A stretch of DNA of 53,526 bases from CAYMAT01 sp964388495 (GTDB lineage: Bacteria; Patescibacteriota; Gracilibacteria; Peribacterales; Peribacteraceae). Under the pieces are notes generated by a model. That model was not told the DNA's origin and did no database searches. It saw only the letters and a program-made list of their open reading frames with translations. The stretch lies in the NCBI GenBank assembly GCA_964388495.1, contig CAYMAT010000002.1:1-53526 (forward strand), given 5' to 3'. The translations under genes were made by a program, and so were the position numbers. Every line of letters starts with the position of its first letter. The first letter of the stretch is position 1. Positions 40,325 through 48,280 of the stretch are shown here, in pieces.

Positions 40325-41977
40325 TCAAGCACTGGCCTCCGCCATCATCACGCACCGCACCAGCCGGAGCGTGGTGAAGGGGATAGCTTCTTCCAAAGCC
40401 TCGTACACGGGCTTGAGCCGTTCCAATCCCAGCTCCTCAAACTTCTCGCGGATGTATTCCGCATTGTCCACCTCGTCCAAAAGGTAACCGAGCGAGAGTT
40501 CCATGCCGGATTCTATGAACTGCTCCAGGTACAGCAGCACGCGGTCCTCCTTCACCCCCGCGCTCTCCACAATCTCCGCAAAGGAGATACGCTCCTGCAG
40601 AAGATCCTGGATGAGGTTCGCCCGCTTCTCCTTGGTGCTCTGGCTCTCCGCGGGCTTCCGCTTCTTTTCCGACGATAGCGGCTTGACCGTAAAGAGCGGC
40701 TTGTCCACGTAGGCGTCCGCGTCGGAGTTGAGGCGGTCGTACAGGTCCGTGACGATGGGTTCGCAGCGGATGCACCCCGGGCTCCAGCGCTCCACGCTCA
40801 ATCCCTCCGCGCTGCGGACGCGGCTGAGCGCCACGTACGCCTGGCCCGGCTCCCAGAGCGCGGAAAGGTCCACGGTCATGGCGTCCAGGGAGCACCCCTG
40901 CGCCTTGTGTATGGTGGTGGCCCAGGCCAGGGAGACCGGAAAGTTCCATCCAATGACCAGCGGATTGCCGTCACCGTCCAGATACGAGAAACCCGCCTGC
41001 TCCACGTCCAATGTTTCGCCGGTGAAGAGTTCCACCGTCAAAAGATCCTCCTGGATACCCTTGATGATGCCCAGACTCCCGTTCACGTAGAGGCGTTCAC
41101 CGGACTGGTCGTTCTTGCGCATCATGACCAGCGCCCCCACCTTGAGCTGCAGCTGCTCCGGGATGGGCATGGATTTTTTCGCCGTGTCAAAATACCGCTC
41201 ACTGCCGGAGTACTGCGTGGTGAATGTGTGCGGGCGGGAGGGGAGTGACGACAGCTTTTGGAGGTTATAGGCCTCCGCCTTGTTGCGGTGCGCATAGAGA
41301 CGCGTGCCCTCATGCTCCACCCCGTCCTGCTGCAAACGGTCGTTCAGGAATTCCTCCACCTCGTCATTGACGATGCCGCTGCGGATGAAATTGAGCACGC
41401 GCAGAAACCTTGTGTCCCTGGCGCGCATGACGGTGTTGAGCACGGCGGGGACAAAGGCTGACTTTCCCCACACCTCATGCGCAAAGGCCCAATCACGGGC
41501 CATGCCTGCCGCAGTCACAGGCGGCAACTGCGCAAAATCACCCACGGCGATAATGCGGAGCCCTCCCCACGAAGCATCGTTGCCGCGGACTTTGCGCGCG
41601 ATGCGCTCCGCCACACTCAGCGTGGTGCCGGAGAGCATGGAGACCTCGTCAATGATCACGCATGACGCCATGCCCAAGCGGTTCCGGAGCTTTCCGTTCT
41701 TGAGGGCCTTGGCGATGGTCGCCTCCGCCCCACCCTCCATGATGCCCAATCCAAAGAAACTGTGGAACGTGCGGCCGCCCACAAGAACGGCGGCAGCGCC
41801 GGTAGAGGCCACCACGGGAAACTGGTACGGCGACTTGCCATGCAGATAATGCGCCAGAAGGTAGCTTTTTCCCGTGCCCGCGGCCCCTGTGAGAAATATG
41901 TTCCCCTCACGGTTCAGCTTGTGCAGCGCCAATTCCTGGCAGGTGGTGAGTGCCGGAGTGGTTGTGGCTGTAGGCAT
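40325..41977 (-). CDS. PIF1/RecD-like superfamily 1 helicase
   Basis: A 550-aa SF1B helicase. Walker A GAAGTGKSYL, Walker B CVIIDEVSML, motif III GDFAQLPPV, and the C-terminal TTIHKAQGCSLDAMTVDL and YVALSRVRSAEGL are those of PIF1. A C-terminal helical region (KRANLIQDLLQERISFAEIVESAGV) resembles the helix-turn-helix domain found in CPR and Bacteroidetes versions. It probably unwinds DNA at forks or structured sites. TACACT lies 11 nt before ATG 41977. It is divergent from rplU. Confidence 0.9.
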   Translation of the reverse strand: MPTATTTPALTTCQELALHKLNREGNIFLTGAAGTGKSYLLAHYLHGKSPYQFPVVASTGAAAVLVGGRTFHSFFGLGIMEGGAEATIAKALKNGKLRNRLGMASCVIIDEVSMLSGTTLSVAERIARKVRGNDASWGGLRIIAVGDFAQLPPVTAAGMARDWAFAHEVWGKSAFVPAVLNTVMRARDTRFLRVLNFIRSGIVNDEVEEFLNDRLQQDGVEHEGTRLYAHRNKAEAYNLQKLSSLPSRPHTFTTQYSGSERYFDTAKKSMPIPEQLQLKVGALVMMRKNDQSGERLYVNGSLGIIKGIQEDLLTVELFTGETLDVEQAGFSYLDGDGNPLVIGWNFPVSLAWATTIHKAQGCSLDAMTVDLSALWEPGQAYVALSRVRSAEGLSVERWSPGCIRCEPIVTDLYDRLNSDADAYVDKPLFTVKPLSSEKKRKPAESQSTKEKRANLIQDLLQERISFAEIVESAGVKEDRVLLYLEQFIESGMELSLGYLLDEVDNAEYIREKFEELGLERLKPVYEALEEAIPFTTLRLVRCVMMAEASA

Positions 41978-42089
41978 TCGAGGAGGGCAGTGTAGCAAGC
42001 GAGGCGAAGACTGCCCCCTATTTCCCTCGCAAATTAGCCCTTGCAGTGCGCGGCACTCTTCCGTACACTCTCTTCGCACCAAATTTGCC

Positions 42090-42401
42090 ATGTTTGCAAT
42101 CGTTGATATCGCCGGCTTCCAGGAAATGGTCGAAAAAGGCCTCAAGCTCAAGGTTCCGCTGCACGACGCGGAGGAGGGCAAGGTCCTGACCTTCGACAAG
42201 GTTCTGCTCGTTGCTGATGGCGATGCCGTCACGATGGGCGCCCCGTACGTGTCCGGCGCAACGGTGGAGGCCAAGGTGCTCAAGCACGGCCGCCACGACA
42301 AAATCCGCATCCAGAAGTTCAAGCGCCGCAAGCGCTACCGCCGCGTGAAGGGGCACAGACAGGATTACACGGAGGTGGAGGTGACGGAGGTAAAGGCCTA
42401 A
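42090..42401 (+). CDS. rplU: 50S ribosomal protein bL21
   Basis: It is 103 aa, standard length. It reads FAIVDIAGFQEMVEKGLKLKV, then DKVLLVADGDAVTMGAPYVSGA and the basic KIRIQKFKRRKRYRRVKGHRQDYTEV, all typical of bL21. It is not followed by rpmA. TACACT at 42064-42069 gives a leader of about 14 nt. The downstream gap is a long inverted repeat shared with the tgt stop. Confidence 0.96.
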   Translation: MFAIVDIAGFQEMVEKGLKLKVPLHDAEEGKVLTFDKVLLVADGDAVTMGAPYVSGATVEAKVLKHGRHDKIRIQKFKRRKRYRRVKGHRQDYTEVEVTEVKA

Positions 42402-42482
42402 CGACGAAACATTCTCGTTCTTCGTAATTCGTTATTCGTTCCTTTTACGAAGAACGAATAACGAGCAAACGAATTACGAATT
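42402..42482. repeat. long AT-rich inverted repeat between rplU and tgt
   Basis: The arms TTCGTAATTCGTTATTCGT and its complement (with 8 extra bases on the right arm) surround a 10-nt centre (CTTTTACGAA). The word ATTCGT is repeated in each arm. The right arm supplies the last codons and TAA stop of tgt (42474-42476). It can serve as a two-way terminator. Confidence 0.75.
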
Positions 42483-43541
42483 CATCTCACTCCTTAACTT
42501 TTTCATCAACTCCAAGGTAACCCCCAGATTTTGCATGCACGCAATCGTGTCGTAATAGCGCTCCTTAGCGCGGAAGAGGTGGTGGAGGTAGCTCTTCTTA
42601 TGGATGCGACTGAGCGGGGAGGGGGAGGCAGGATCGATGATGGAATCGTCATCACGGTACTTGCTGTTTTCTACTCTGATCTCGCTGCCGTCGCTCAGGT
42701 GAATGCAGCCGTGGCGCGCCTCACGCATGGGGAGGACACAGTCGAACATATCCACACCCAGTGCGACGCATTTCTTCAATTGTCCACGCTCGCCCACGCC
42801 CATCAGGTAGCGGGGCTTGTCTGCGGGCAGGTGCGGCATGACCGCTGCCAGGACCTTGAGCATTTCCTCCTCGGTTTCCCCCACGGCCAAACCGCCGATG
42901 GCGTAGCCGTCAAAGCCGATTTCCTTGAGCGCCTCCGCGGACTGCTTCCGCAAATCGTCGAACAATCCGCCCTGGACAATGCCAAAGAGCATCGGCTTTT
43001 TGCCCGTCTTTTGGCAGAGACGCTCGTGCTCGTCCTTGCATTGCCGTGCCCACAAAAGCGTACGGCGCAGCGCCTCCGTGTGCTCCGCATGCGAGGAGGT
43101 GGAGGAAATGCACTGGTCAAAGCACATGATGATGTCGCTCCCCAGCTTGTGCTGGATGCGCATGGCCTCCACAGGACCGATGAAGTGCTTGTCTCCGTTG
43201 ATGTGCGAACGGAATTCCACGCCGGCATCCGTGATTTTGGAAATGCCGCGCAGCGAAAACACCTGGTATCCGCCGGAGTCCGTGAGGATCGGCTTCTCCC
43301 AGTGGATGAACCCGTGCAACCCGCCGTTACGCGCCACAATGTCCTCGCCCGGCTGCAGGTGCAGGTGGTAGGTGTTGCAGAGGAGGATCTGCGCGCCCAG
43401 TTCGTGCAGCTCGCGGTGCCCAATACCCTTCATGGTCCCCGCGGTCCCCACGGGCATGAAGAACGGGGATTCCAGCACGCCGTGCGCCGTCTGCAGACGC
43501 CCCAAACGGCCCTTGCCGGTGTCTTTCACCAGAGTGAACAT
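42474..43541 (-). CDS. tgt: tRNA-guanine transglycosylase without zinc ligands
   Basis: Exchanges guanine-34 for a queuosine precursor in tRNA. It is 355 aa, normal for bacterial Tgt. Catalytic regions are intact: ILTDSGGYQVFSL (Asp), GIVQGG, GGLAVGE and MFDCVLPMREARHG (nucleophile Asp). The zinc motif C-x-C-x-x-C is replaced by S-x-S-x-x-S (DPASPSPLSRIH), and the fourth ligand His by Gln (CMQNL). TATCAT lies 6 nt before ATG 43541. It pairs functionally with the yhhQ transporter at 12.4 kb. The 3' end is invaded by an inverted repeat. Confidence 0.95.
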   Translation of the reverse strand: MFTLVKDTGKGRLGRLQTAHGVLESPFFMPVGTAGTMKGIGHRELHELGAQILLCNTYHLHLQPGEDIVARNGGLHGFIHWEKPILTDSGGYQVFSLRGISKITDAGVEFRSHINGDKHFIGPVEAMRIQHKLGSDIIMCFDQCISSTSSHAEHTEALRRTLLWARQCKDEHERLCQKTGKKPMLFGIVQGGLFDDLRKQSAEALKEIGFDGYAIGGLAVGETEEEMLKVLAAVMPHLPADKPRYLMGVGERGQLKKCVALGVDMFDCVLPMREARHGCIHLSDGSEIRVENSKYRDDDSIIDPASPSPLSRIHKKSYLHHLFRAKERYYDTIACMQNLGVTLELMKKLRSEMNS

Positions 43542-43556
43542 GGCCCCATGATACAC

Positions 43557-43583
43557 AAAAAAACCGGGGCGAATCCCGGTTTT
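43557..43583 (-). terminator. intrinsic terminator after clpP
   Basis: On the minus strand, AACCGGG pairs with CCCGGTT (43575-43581 with 43562-43568), followed by a run of T. It separates clpP from the tgt promoter. Confidence 0.9.
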
Positions 43584-43593
43584 GGAGACGAAA

Positions 43594-44244
43594 TTACTTC
43601 TTGGGCGGCCGGCTGACGATGCGGTCGATGAGTCCGTACTTGAGGGCCTCATCGGCGCTCATGAATTTGTCGCGCTCCGTGTCCACCTTCACCTTGTCCA
43701 TCTTCTGGCCGGAGTGCTTGGCGATGAGTTCATTGAGGAGATTCTTCATGCCGATGATGTGCTCGGCGTGGATGGCAATGTCCGTGGCCTGACCTTCCGC
43801 ACCGCCCAACGGCTGGTGGATCATGATCTCACTGTGCGGGAGCGCAAAGCGCTTGCCCTTGGCACCACCCATGAGGATCACGGCACCGCCGGACGCGGCC
43901 ATACCCAGACAGACCGTGGAGACATCGGGCTGGATGTACTGCATGGTGTCGTACATTGCCAGCGTGCTGGTGACCTGGCCCCCGGGGGAGTTCACGTAGA
44001 GCGTGACGTCCTTTTTGGCGTCCTCCTTTTCCAGGAAGAGGAACTGGGCGATGACGGAGTTGGCAACGTCGTCATTGATGGGCGTGCCCAAAAAGACGAT
44101 GCGCTCCTCAAGCAGGCGCGAGTAGATGTCATACACGCGCTCACCAAACTGCGTCTTCTCAATGACGGTGGGAATCAGCGTGTCCGTGGGGTGCAGGGCA
44201 CCGCGGGTGATCTTGCTATAGACCGACTGGATGGAGGGATGCAT
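43594..44244 (-). CDS. clpP: ATP-dependent Clp protease proteolytic subunit
   Basis: The serine protease core of ClpXP/ClpAP. It is 216 aa. Catalytic Ser lies in GMAASGGAVIL (family AASMGA/AASAGA), His in HSEIMIHQPLGG and Asp in DTERDKFMSADEA. The hydrophobic N-terminal part and ERIVFLGTPINDDVAN are typical. No clpX is in the window. The leader is rich in C/T (44245-44263). An intrinsic terminator follows. Confidence 0.97.
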   Translation of the reverse strand: MHPSIQSVYSKITRGALHPTDTLIPTVIEKTQFGERVYDIYSRLLEERIVFLGTPINDDVANSVIAQFLFLEKEDAKKDVTLYVNSPGGQVTSTLAMYDTMQYIQPDVSTVCLGMAASGGAVILMGGAKGKRFALPHSEIMIHQPLGGAEGQATDIAIHAEHIIGMKNLLNELIAKHSGQKMDKVKVDTERDKFMSADEALKYGLIDRIVSRPPKK

Positions 44245-44321
44245 GAGCGAAAGAAGAAAAAGGTAATGTTCACGTATATTCTAGCGCAAAGCGGCTATAA
44301 GATCAGTACACTATTCTTTAC

Positions 44322-45233
44322 ATGACCCCGGAAATTCTCGCTCCATTGCAGGTTTTTCTGAAAAACGCGGTGCGTCCCGTGGTAACCGTTTTGGGACCCA
44401 CCGCCAGCGGCAAAACCGCGCTGTCTGTAGGCATGGCACAGGCCATGGGCGGGGAGGTGATCAATGCGGACTCCCGGCAGCTGTACCGGTATCTGGATAT
44501 CGGAACTGCCAAGATCACGGAGGCGGAGAAGAGGGGAGTGCCGCATCATTTGATTGATGTGCTGGACCCCAAAGAACCGGTGACGATCGCCTGGTACAAG
44601 GGTGAGGCGGAAAAACGGATCGCCGACTGCCACGCGCGCGGCGTGGTACCGATGCTCGTGGGAGGATCCATGCTCTACCTCAGCGCCGTGATCGATAACC
44701 TGACGCTGGCGGAGAAGGCGCCGCCGGAGGTACGGGCAAGACTGGAAGCCGCATACGATGCCGACGGCGGAACGGCGCTGTACGCGAGGTTGCAGGAGAT
44801 CGATCCGGAAACGGCGGAGGGCTTTACTAAAGAGAACAAGCGCTACGTGATACGGGCGCTGGAGATTTTTGAGTCGTCGGGGAAAAGGCCGTCAGAAGCG
44901 AAAACAATGCAGCCCTCGCCCTACCAGCATTTCATCGTGGGCGTCACGCGGGACGACGCGGATCTGCGGGAACGGATCCGGCGCCGTCTCACGGACATGC
45001 TCGCAAACGGGTGGATAGACGAGGTACGCAACATCCTGGCACGAGGATATTCCGCGAACGACCCGGGCATGATGAGCCACGGGTACCGGGAGATCTGCGC
45101 CGCCCTCGCATCGGAAAATATCAACCGTGAAAAACTCACGGAGGAAATCTTCGCCAAAACCTGGGCCTTCGCGCGCAGGCAAAAGACGTGGTGGCGCAAC
45201 GACCAGCGCATACGCTGGATTACGCCGGCATGA
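44322..45233 (+). CDS. miaA: tRNA dimethylallyltransferase
   Basis: Adds a dimethylallyl group to A37 of tRNAs reading UNN codons. It is 303 aa, normal length. Motifs are LGPTASGKTALSVGMAQ (P-loop), INADSRQLYRYLDIGTAK, PHHLIDVLDP, VGGSMLYLSAVIDNL, RYVIRALEIFESSGK and the C-terminal YAR-like FARRQKTWWRND. TACACT lies 9 nt before the ATG. The 3' end overlaps the convergent small gene by 14 nt. Confidence 0.97.
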   Translation: MTPEILAPLQVFLKNAVRPVVTVLGPTASGKTALSVGMAQAMGGEVINADSRQLYRYLDIGTAKITEAEKRGVPHHLIDVLDPKEPVTIAWYKGEAEKRIADCHARGVVPMLVGGSMLYLSAVIDNLTLAEKAPPEVRARLEAAYDADGGTALYARLQEIDPETAEGFTKENKRYVIRALEIFESSGKRPSEAKTMQPSPYQHFIVGVTRDDADLRERIRRRLTDMLANGWIDEVRNILARGYSANDPGMMSHGYREICAALASENINREKLTEEIFAKTWAFARRQKTWWRNDQRIRWITPA

Positions 45234-45483
45234 CCTGTTTCCGGTAGGGGTTATCCGGATTGTTGGGATCCACGGACAACGCCAACCGCTCTTCGCTCCT
45301 GCGTGCGGCCTCCACCACGGGCGCGCGTTTGCGGGCGATGTACGTTAGGTGCGCGTCCTGCTGCATGGCAGACGTCAGCACCATTTTGGAAAGCTTGAGC
45401 AAAGCCTCGCGCCCGGGATCCGCGGCGTTCTCGCGGTTATTGTCGGGGCCGGTCTCGTTGCGGGGAGCGGAGCTTTTGACCAT
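45220..45483 (-). CDS. small hypothetical protein
   Basis: An 87-aa hydrophilic protein rich in Arg, Asn and Ala (DPGREALLKLSKMVLTSAMQQDAHLTYIARKRAP), with a disordered Asn/Pro-rich end (DPNNPDNPYRK). Unknown function. It lies 9 nt downstream of the 45493-45882 gene on the same strand, likely in one operon. Confidence 0.55.
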   Translation of the reverse strand: MVKSSAPRNETGPDNNRENAADPGREALLKLSKMVLTSAMQQDAHLTYIARKRAPVVEAARRSEERLALSVDPNNPDNPYRKQVMPA

Positions 45484-45492
45484 AGAAGGGAT

Positions 45493-45882
45493 TTAAATCT
45501 TAAGAACATCACCGTGCTTTTCCTCCAGGCGGGACTTCATGTCCCACAGGTGCTCGATCATCGTCTGGAGCTGGGGAGAGGCATTGGGCGTCTGGGTGCT
45601 GCGGAAATACCCCTCAATGCGGCGGATCTGGTCGGCGATATTCACGATGGCGAAATCCACCACGCCCCGCGCGTCCTCCGGCAGCGCGTCATACGCCTGG
45701 CGGCGCAGAAGACTCTCCGGAGCAACCACGTCGATCTCCTTTTTGTCGATCATCGCAATGAGATCCGCAAGGAACTTTTTATGCCTCTCGTCCATGTCCG
45801 TTCCCGTGGCCTGACCGGCCTTGATCTGCTCCGCCACGGAGAGGTCTTTGTGCACGCCTATGGTGCGGAGAAAATGTCCCAT
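45493..45882 (-). CDS. hypothetical protein
   Basis: A 129-aa helical soluble protein of unknown function (DERHKKFLADLIAMIDKKEIDVVAPESLLRRQAYDALPEDAR and QLQTMIEHLWDMKSRLEEKHG). TATAAT and a GGGAG Shine-Dalgarno, 6 nt before the ATG, support the start. It is divergent from recG with a 47-bp gap. Confidence 0.6.
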   Translation of the reverse strand: MGHFLRTIGVHKDLSVAEQIKAGQATGTDMDERHKKFLADLIAMIDKKEIDVVAPESLLRRQAYDALPEDARGVVDFAIVNIADQIRRIEGYFRSTQTPNASPQLQTMIEHLWDMKSRLEEKHGDVLKI

Positions 45883-45929
45883 GGATTACTCCCTATTATA
45901 GCAGAATTCCGCGTAGAATACGAATCGGG

Positions 45930-47972
45930 ATGGACCTCAAAACGCCACTACCGGCTGTATTGCGCACAACGCGCGATTTTGTGGAATCCCTGGAGAGCCT
46001 GGACCTGCGCACGGTGGAAGACCTGCTGCTCTACCTCCCGCGCGCGCATGAGGACCTGACGCAGAGCTCCACCATCGCCTCCGCGCAGATAGGGGAGAAA
46101 GTGACCATCGTGGGCGTGCTGACGGGGATCAAACTGGTGCGCATCCGCGGCGGGAGAAAACTTCTGCAGGCCAAATTCACGGACACCCAAGGGGATACCG
46201 TGGACGTGGTGTGGTTCAACCAGCCGCATCTGCAGAGAATGCTGGAGGAGGGCAAGGAAACGGCGCTCACGGGCAAGCTGGCACTGAACGGACGCAAGGT
46301 GACATTCCAAAGCCCCACGTTTGAAACACTCGGCGACAAGCCCCGCGTGCACTCCGGCAGGCTGGTGCCCGTCTATCCGCAGCACGACCGCATCAACACA
46401 CGCTGGCTGCGGGAGAAGATGAGCCTCATCCGCCCCGCCATCACCCTATTGCCCGAGACGCTTCCGCAGGAAGTCCTGGACGAGGAAAAACTGATGAAGC
46501 GGAGCGAGGCCGTGGAGGCGCTGCACTTCCCGGAGGACCCCGCAGCCGTAGACCGCGCGCACCAGAGACTGGCCTTTGAGCGCATGTTCGAATTGCAGAA
46601 AGAGGCGCTCAGCCGCAAGCGCGAATGGCAGGAACTGGGGAGTGACCGCATCAAAACGCCCATGGACGCGGAGCTGATACGCAGTCTTTTCCGCTCCCTC
46701 AAGTACGAGCCCACCAAGAGCCAGCGCATCGCCATTTTTGAGATCCTGCAGGACATGGAACGCAGTGTCCCCATGTCCCGCCTGCTGGAAGGGGACGTGG
46801 GTTCCGGCAAAACACTCGTCGCCGTGTCCGTCATGGCCCACGTGCTGCATCACCACGCACAGTGCGCGCTGATGGTGCCTACGGAGGTGCTTGCCCGCCA
46901 GCACGCAGCCAGCGTCAGCCGCACGCTGCTGCAATTCCACACGTATCTGCAGACCACCGCGTCCGAGAGCATCAAGAACTTCCCGCTCCCGCGCGTGGCG
47001 CTCCTCACCGGTTCCATGACGGCAGCGGAATCCGATACGGTGCGCGACGGGCTCATGAACGGCACCGTGGACATCGTGGTGGGCACGCACGCGCTCATTG
47101 AAGACAAGGTGCAGTTCCGCGATCTGCGCCTGGTGATCATCGACGAGCAGCACCGCTTTGGCGTCAACCAGCGGAGGCGTCTGCGCGAAAAAGGCAGCCC
47201 GCACCTCCTCAGCATGACCGCAACGCCCATCCCCCGCACGCTTGCGCTCACGGCGTACGGTGACCACGACCTGTCTGTCCTCCTGGAAAAACCGGGGCGA
47301 CGCCAGGCGATTGATACCACGGTGGTGAATCCCAAAAACCGCAAAACCGTGGAGCTGTTCATCCGGCAGCAGCTGGGCGAGGGGCGGCAGGCATTCGTCA
47401 TCTGTCCGCTGATTGAGGAAAGCGACGAACTGGCGGACGTGCGGAACGTGACCGCGGAAGCGGACCGCCTGCGTGAAAGCTTCCCGGAGTTCACCGTGGC
47501 ACTTTTGCACGGGAAAATGGACAGCGCGGAAAAGCAGCGCATCATGCAGGACTTCCGCGACAAAAAGAGCCACCTGCTGGTCAGTACCTCGGTGATTGAA
47601 GTGGGCATCGACGTGCCCAACTCCACCATCATCTGCATAGAAGGCGCCGAGCGTTTTGGACTGGCACAGCTGCACCAACTCCGGGGGCGCGTGGGACGGG
47701 GGGACTTCAAGAGTTACTGTTTCCTCTTCACCAGCAACCCCTCCCAGGCGGAAAGTCCGCGGCTCAAGGCGATGGAAAAGTACGACTCCGGTTTTCTGCT
47801 CGCCGAGATGGACCTGAAGCTGCGTGGACCGGGTGAACTCTACGGCCTGCGTCAGAGCGGAATCCCGGATGCGGAAGCGTCCATGCTCCTGAACCCGGAT
47901 GTGATCGCCCGCGCGCGGCGCGCGGCGGAAAAAGCGCTGGGTTTACGCGTTTTCGCCCGGACGGGTATCTGA
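45930..47972 (+). CDS. recG: ATP-dependent DNA helicase RecG
   Basis: Reverses stalled forks and branch-migrates Holliday junctions. It is 680 aa, full length. An N-terminal wedge/OB domain (TLEDLLLYLPRAHED-like: VEDLLLYLPRAHEDL) leads to Walker A LLEGDVGSGKT, PTEVLARQH, Walker B VIIDEQHRFGV, LSMTATPIPRTLALTAYGD, VIEVGIDVPNST and QLRGRVGRG. The TRG-type C-terminus is present. TAGAAT lies 10 nt before the ATG. Confidence 0.97.
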   Translation: MDLKTPLPAVLRTTRDFVESLESLDLRTVEDLLLYLPRAHEDLTQSSTIASAQIGEKVTIVGVLTGIKLVRIRGGRKLLQAKFTDTQGDTVDVVWFNQPHLQRMLEEGKETALTGKLALNGRKVTFQSPTFETLGDKPRVHSGRLVPVYPQHDRINTRWLREKMSLIRPAITLLPETLPQEVLDEEKLMKRSEAVEALHFPEDPAAVDRAHQRLAFERMFELQKEALSRKREWQELGSDRIKTPMDAELIRSLFRSLKYEPTKSQRIAIFEILQDMERSVPMSRLLEGDVGSGKTLVAVSVMAHVLHHHAQCALMVPTEVLARQHAASVSRTLLQFHTYLQTTASESIKNFPLPRVALLTGSMTAAESDTVRDGLMNGTVDIVVGTHALIEDKVQFRDLRLVIIDEQHRFGVNQRRRLREKGSPHLLSMTATPIPRTLALTAYGDHDLSVLLEKPGRRQAIDTTVVNPKNRKTVELFIRQQLGEGRQAFVICPLIEESDELADVRNVTAEADRLRESFPEFTVALLHGKMDSAEKQRIMQDFRDKKSHLLVSTSVIEVGIDVPNSTIICIEGAERFGLAQLHQLRGRVGRGDFKSYCFLFTSNPSQAESPRLKAMEKYDSGFLLAEMDLKLRGPGELYGLRQSGIPDAEASMLLNPDVIARARRAAEKALGLRVFARTGI

Positions 47973-48019
47973 AAAAACGGCATGGATAAGCGGAAAAATG
48001 TGATGAAGGCGCGCGGTAT

Positions 48020-48049
48020 TTGACGCAAGTGCACCACCGCGCCTAGCAT
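48020..48049 (+). promoter_or_regulatory. promoter of the Met-rich leader peptide unit
   Basis: TTGACG (48020-48025), an 18-nt spacer and TAGCAT (48044-48049) form a good sigma-70-type promoter. The start of transcription would fall at or just before ATG 48058. An upstream hairpin of GGCGCG and CGCGCC (48008-48043) overlaps the spacer and may end the recG transcript. Confidence 0.7.
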
Positions 48050-48057
48050 CCCGGCAG

Positions 48058-48129
48058 ATGACCTCCATGCATCGCTCGCCGGCCATGATGTCCATGATGA
48101 TGCGCACCCTCTCACCGAGGCGGAGGTAA
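48058..48129 (+). CDS. Met-rich leader peptide (23 aa)
   Basis: A 23-codon stretch with 7 Met and 5 Arg: M-T-S-M-H-R-S-P-A, then M-M-S-M-M-M-R (48085-48105), and ending P-R-R-R before TAA 48127-48129. Its ATG lies 8 nt after a -10 box, like the leaderless genes here. Its last codons include a segment that can pair with the terminator stem downstream. Size, codon bias and position match attenuator leader peptides (such as the trp and his leaders). Coding is inferred from layout alone. Confidence 0.5.
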   Translation: MTSMHRSPAMMSMMMRTLSPRRR

Positions 48130-48177
48130 TTTCTGATCTGCACCTTACCTGACCGCCTCGCACGGGGCGGTTTTTTT
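48116..48177 (+). promoter_or_regulatory. putative attenuator: mutually exclusive antiterminator and terminator
   Basis: CGAGGCGG (48116-48123), inside the last codons of the leader peptide, can pair with CCGCCTCG (48153-48160), and the flanking AGGT with ACCT (48147-48150). This blocks the terminator stem 48152-48159/48164-48171. A ribosome finishing the peptide would cover 48116-48123 and let the terminator form; a ribosome stalled at the Met codons (48085-48102) would allow antitermination. So low charged tRNA-Met would switch on the downstream gene (inference). Confidence 0.5.
48152..48177 (+). terminator. intrinsic terminator upstream of the 48281 gene
   Basis: An 8-bp stem ACCGCCTC with GGGGCGGT (one T-G pair), loop GCAC, followed by seven T. 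It lies in front of, not behind, the nearest full-length gene, which points to attenuation. Confidence 0.93.
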
Positions 48178-48280
48178 ATCGCTTATGAAGCTCTTCATCC
48201 TCTACCACCTCACCGACTGCATGCTCATGCGGGCATGACCCTCTCTTTGTCTTTTTATTTTTCCCTACCCCCGTCCCATC

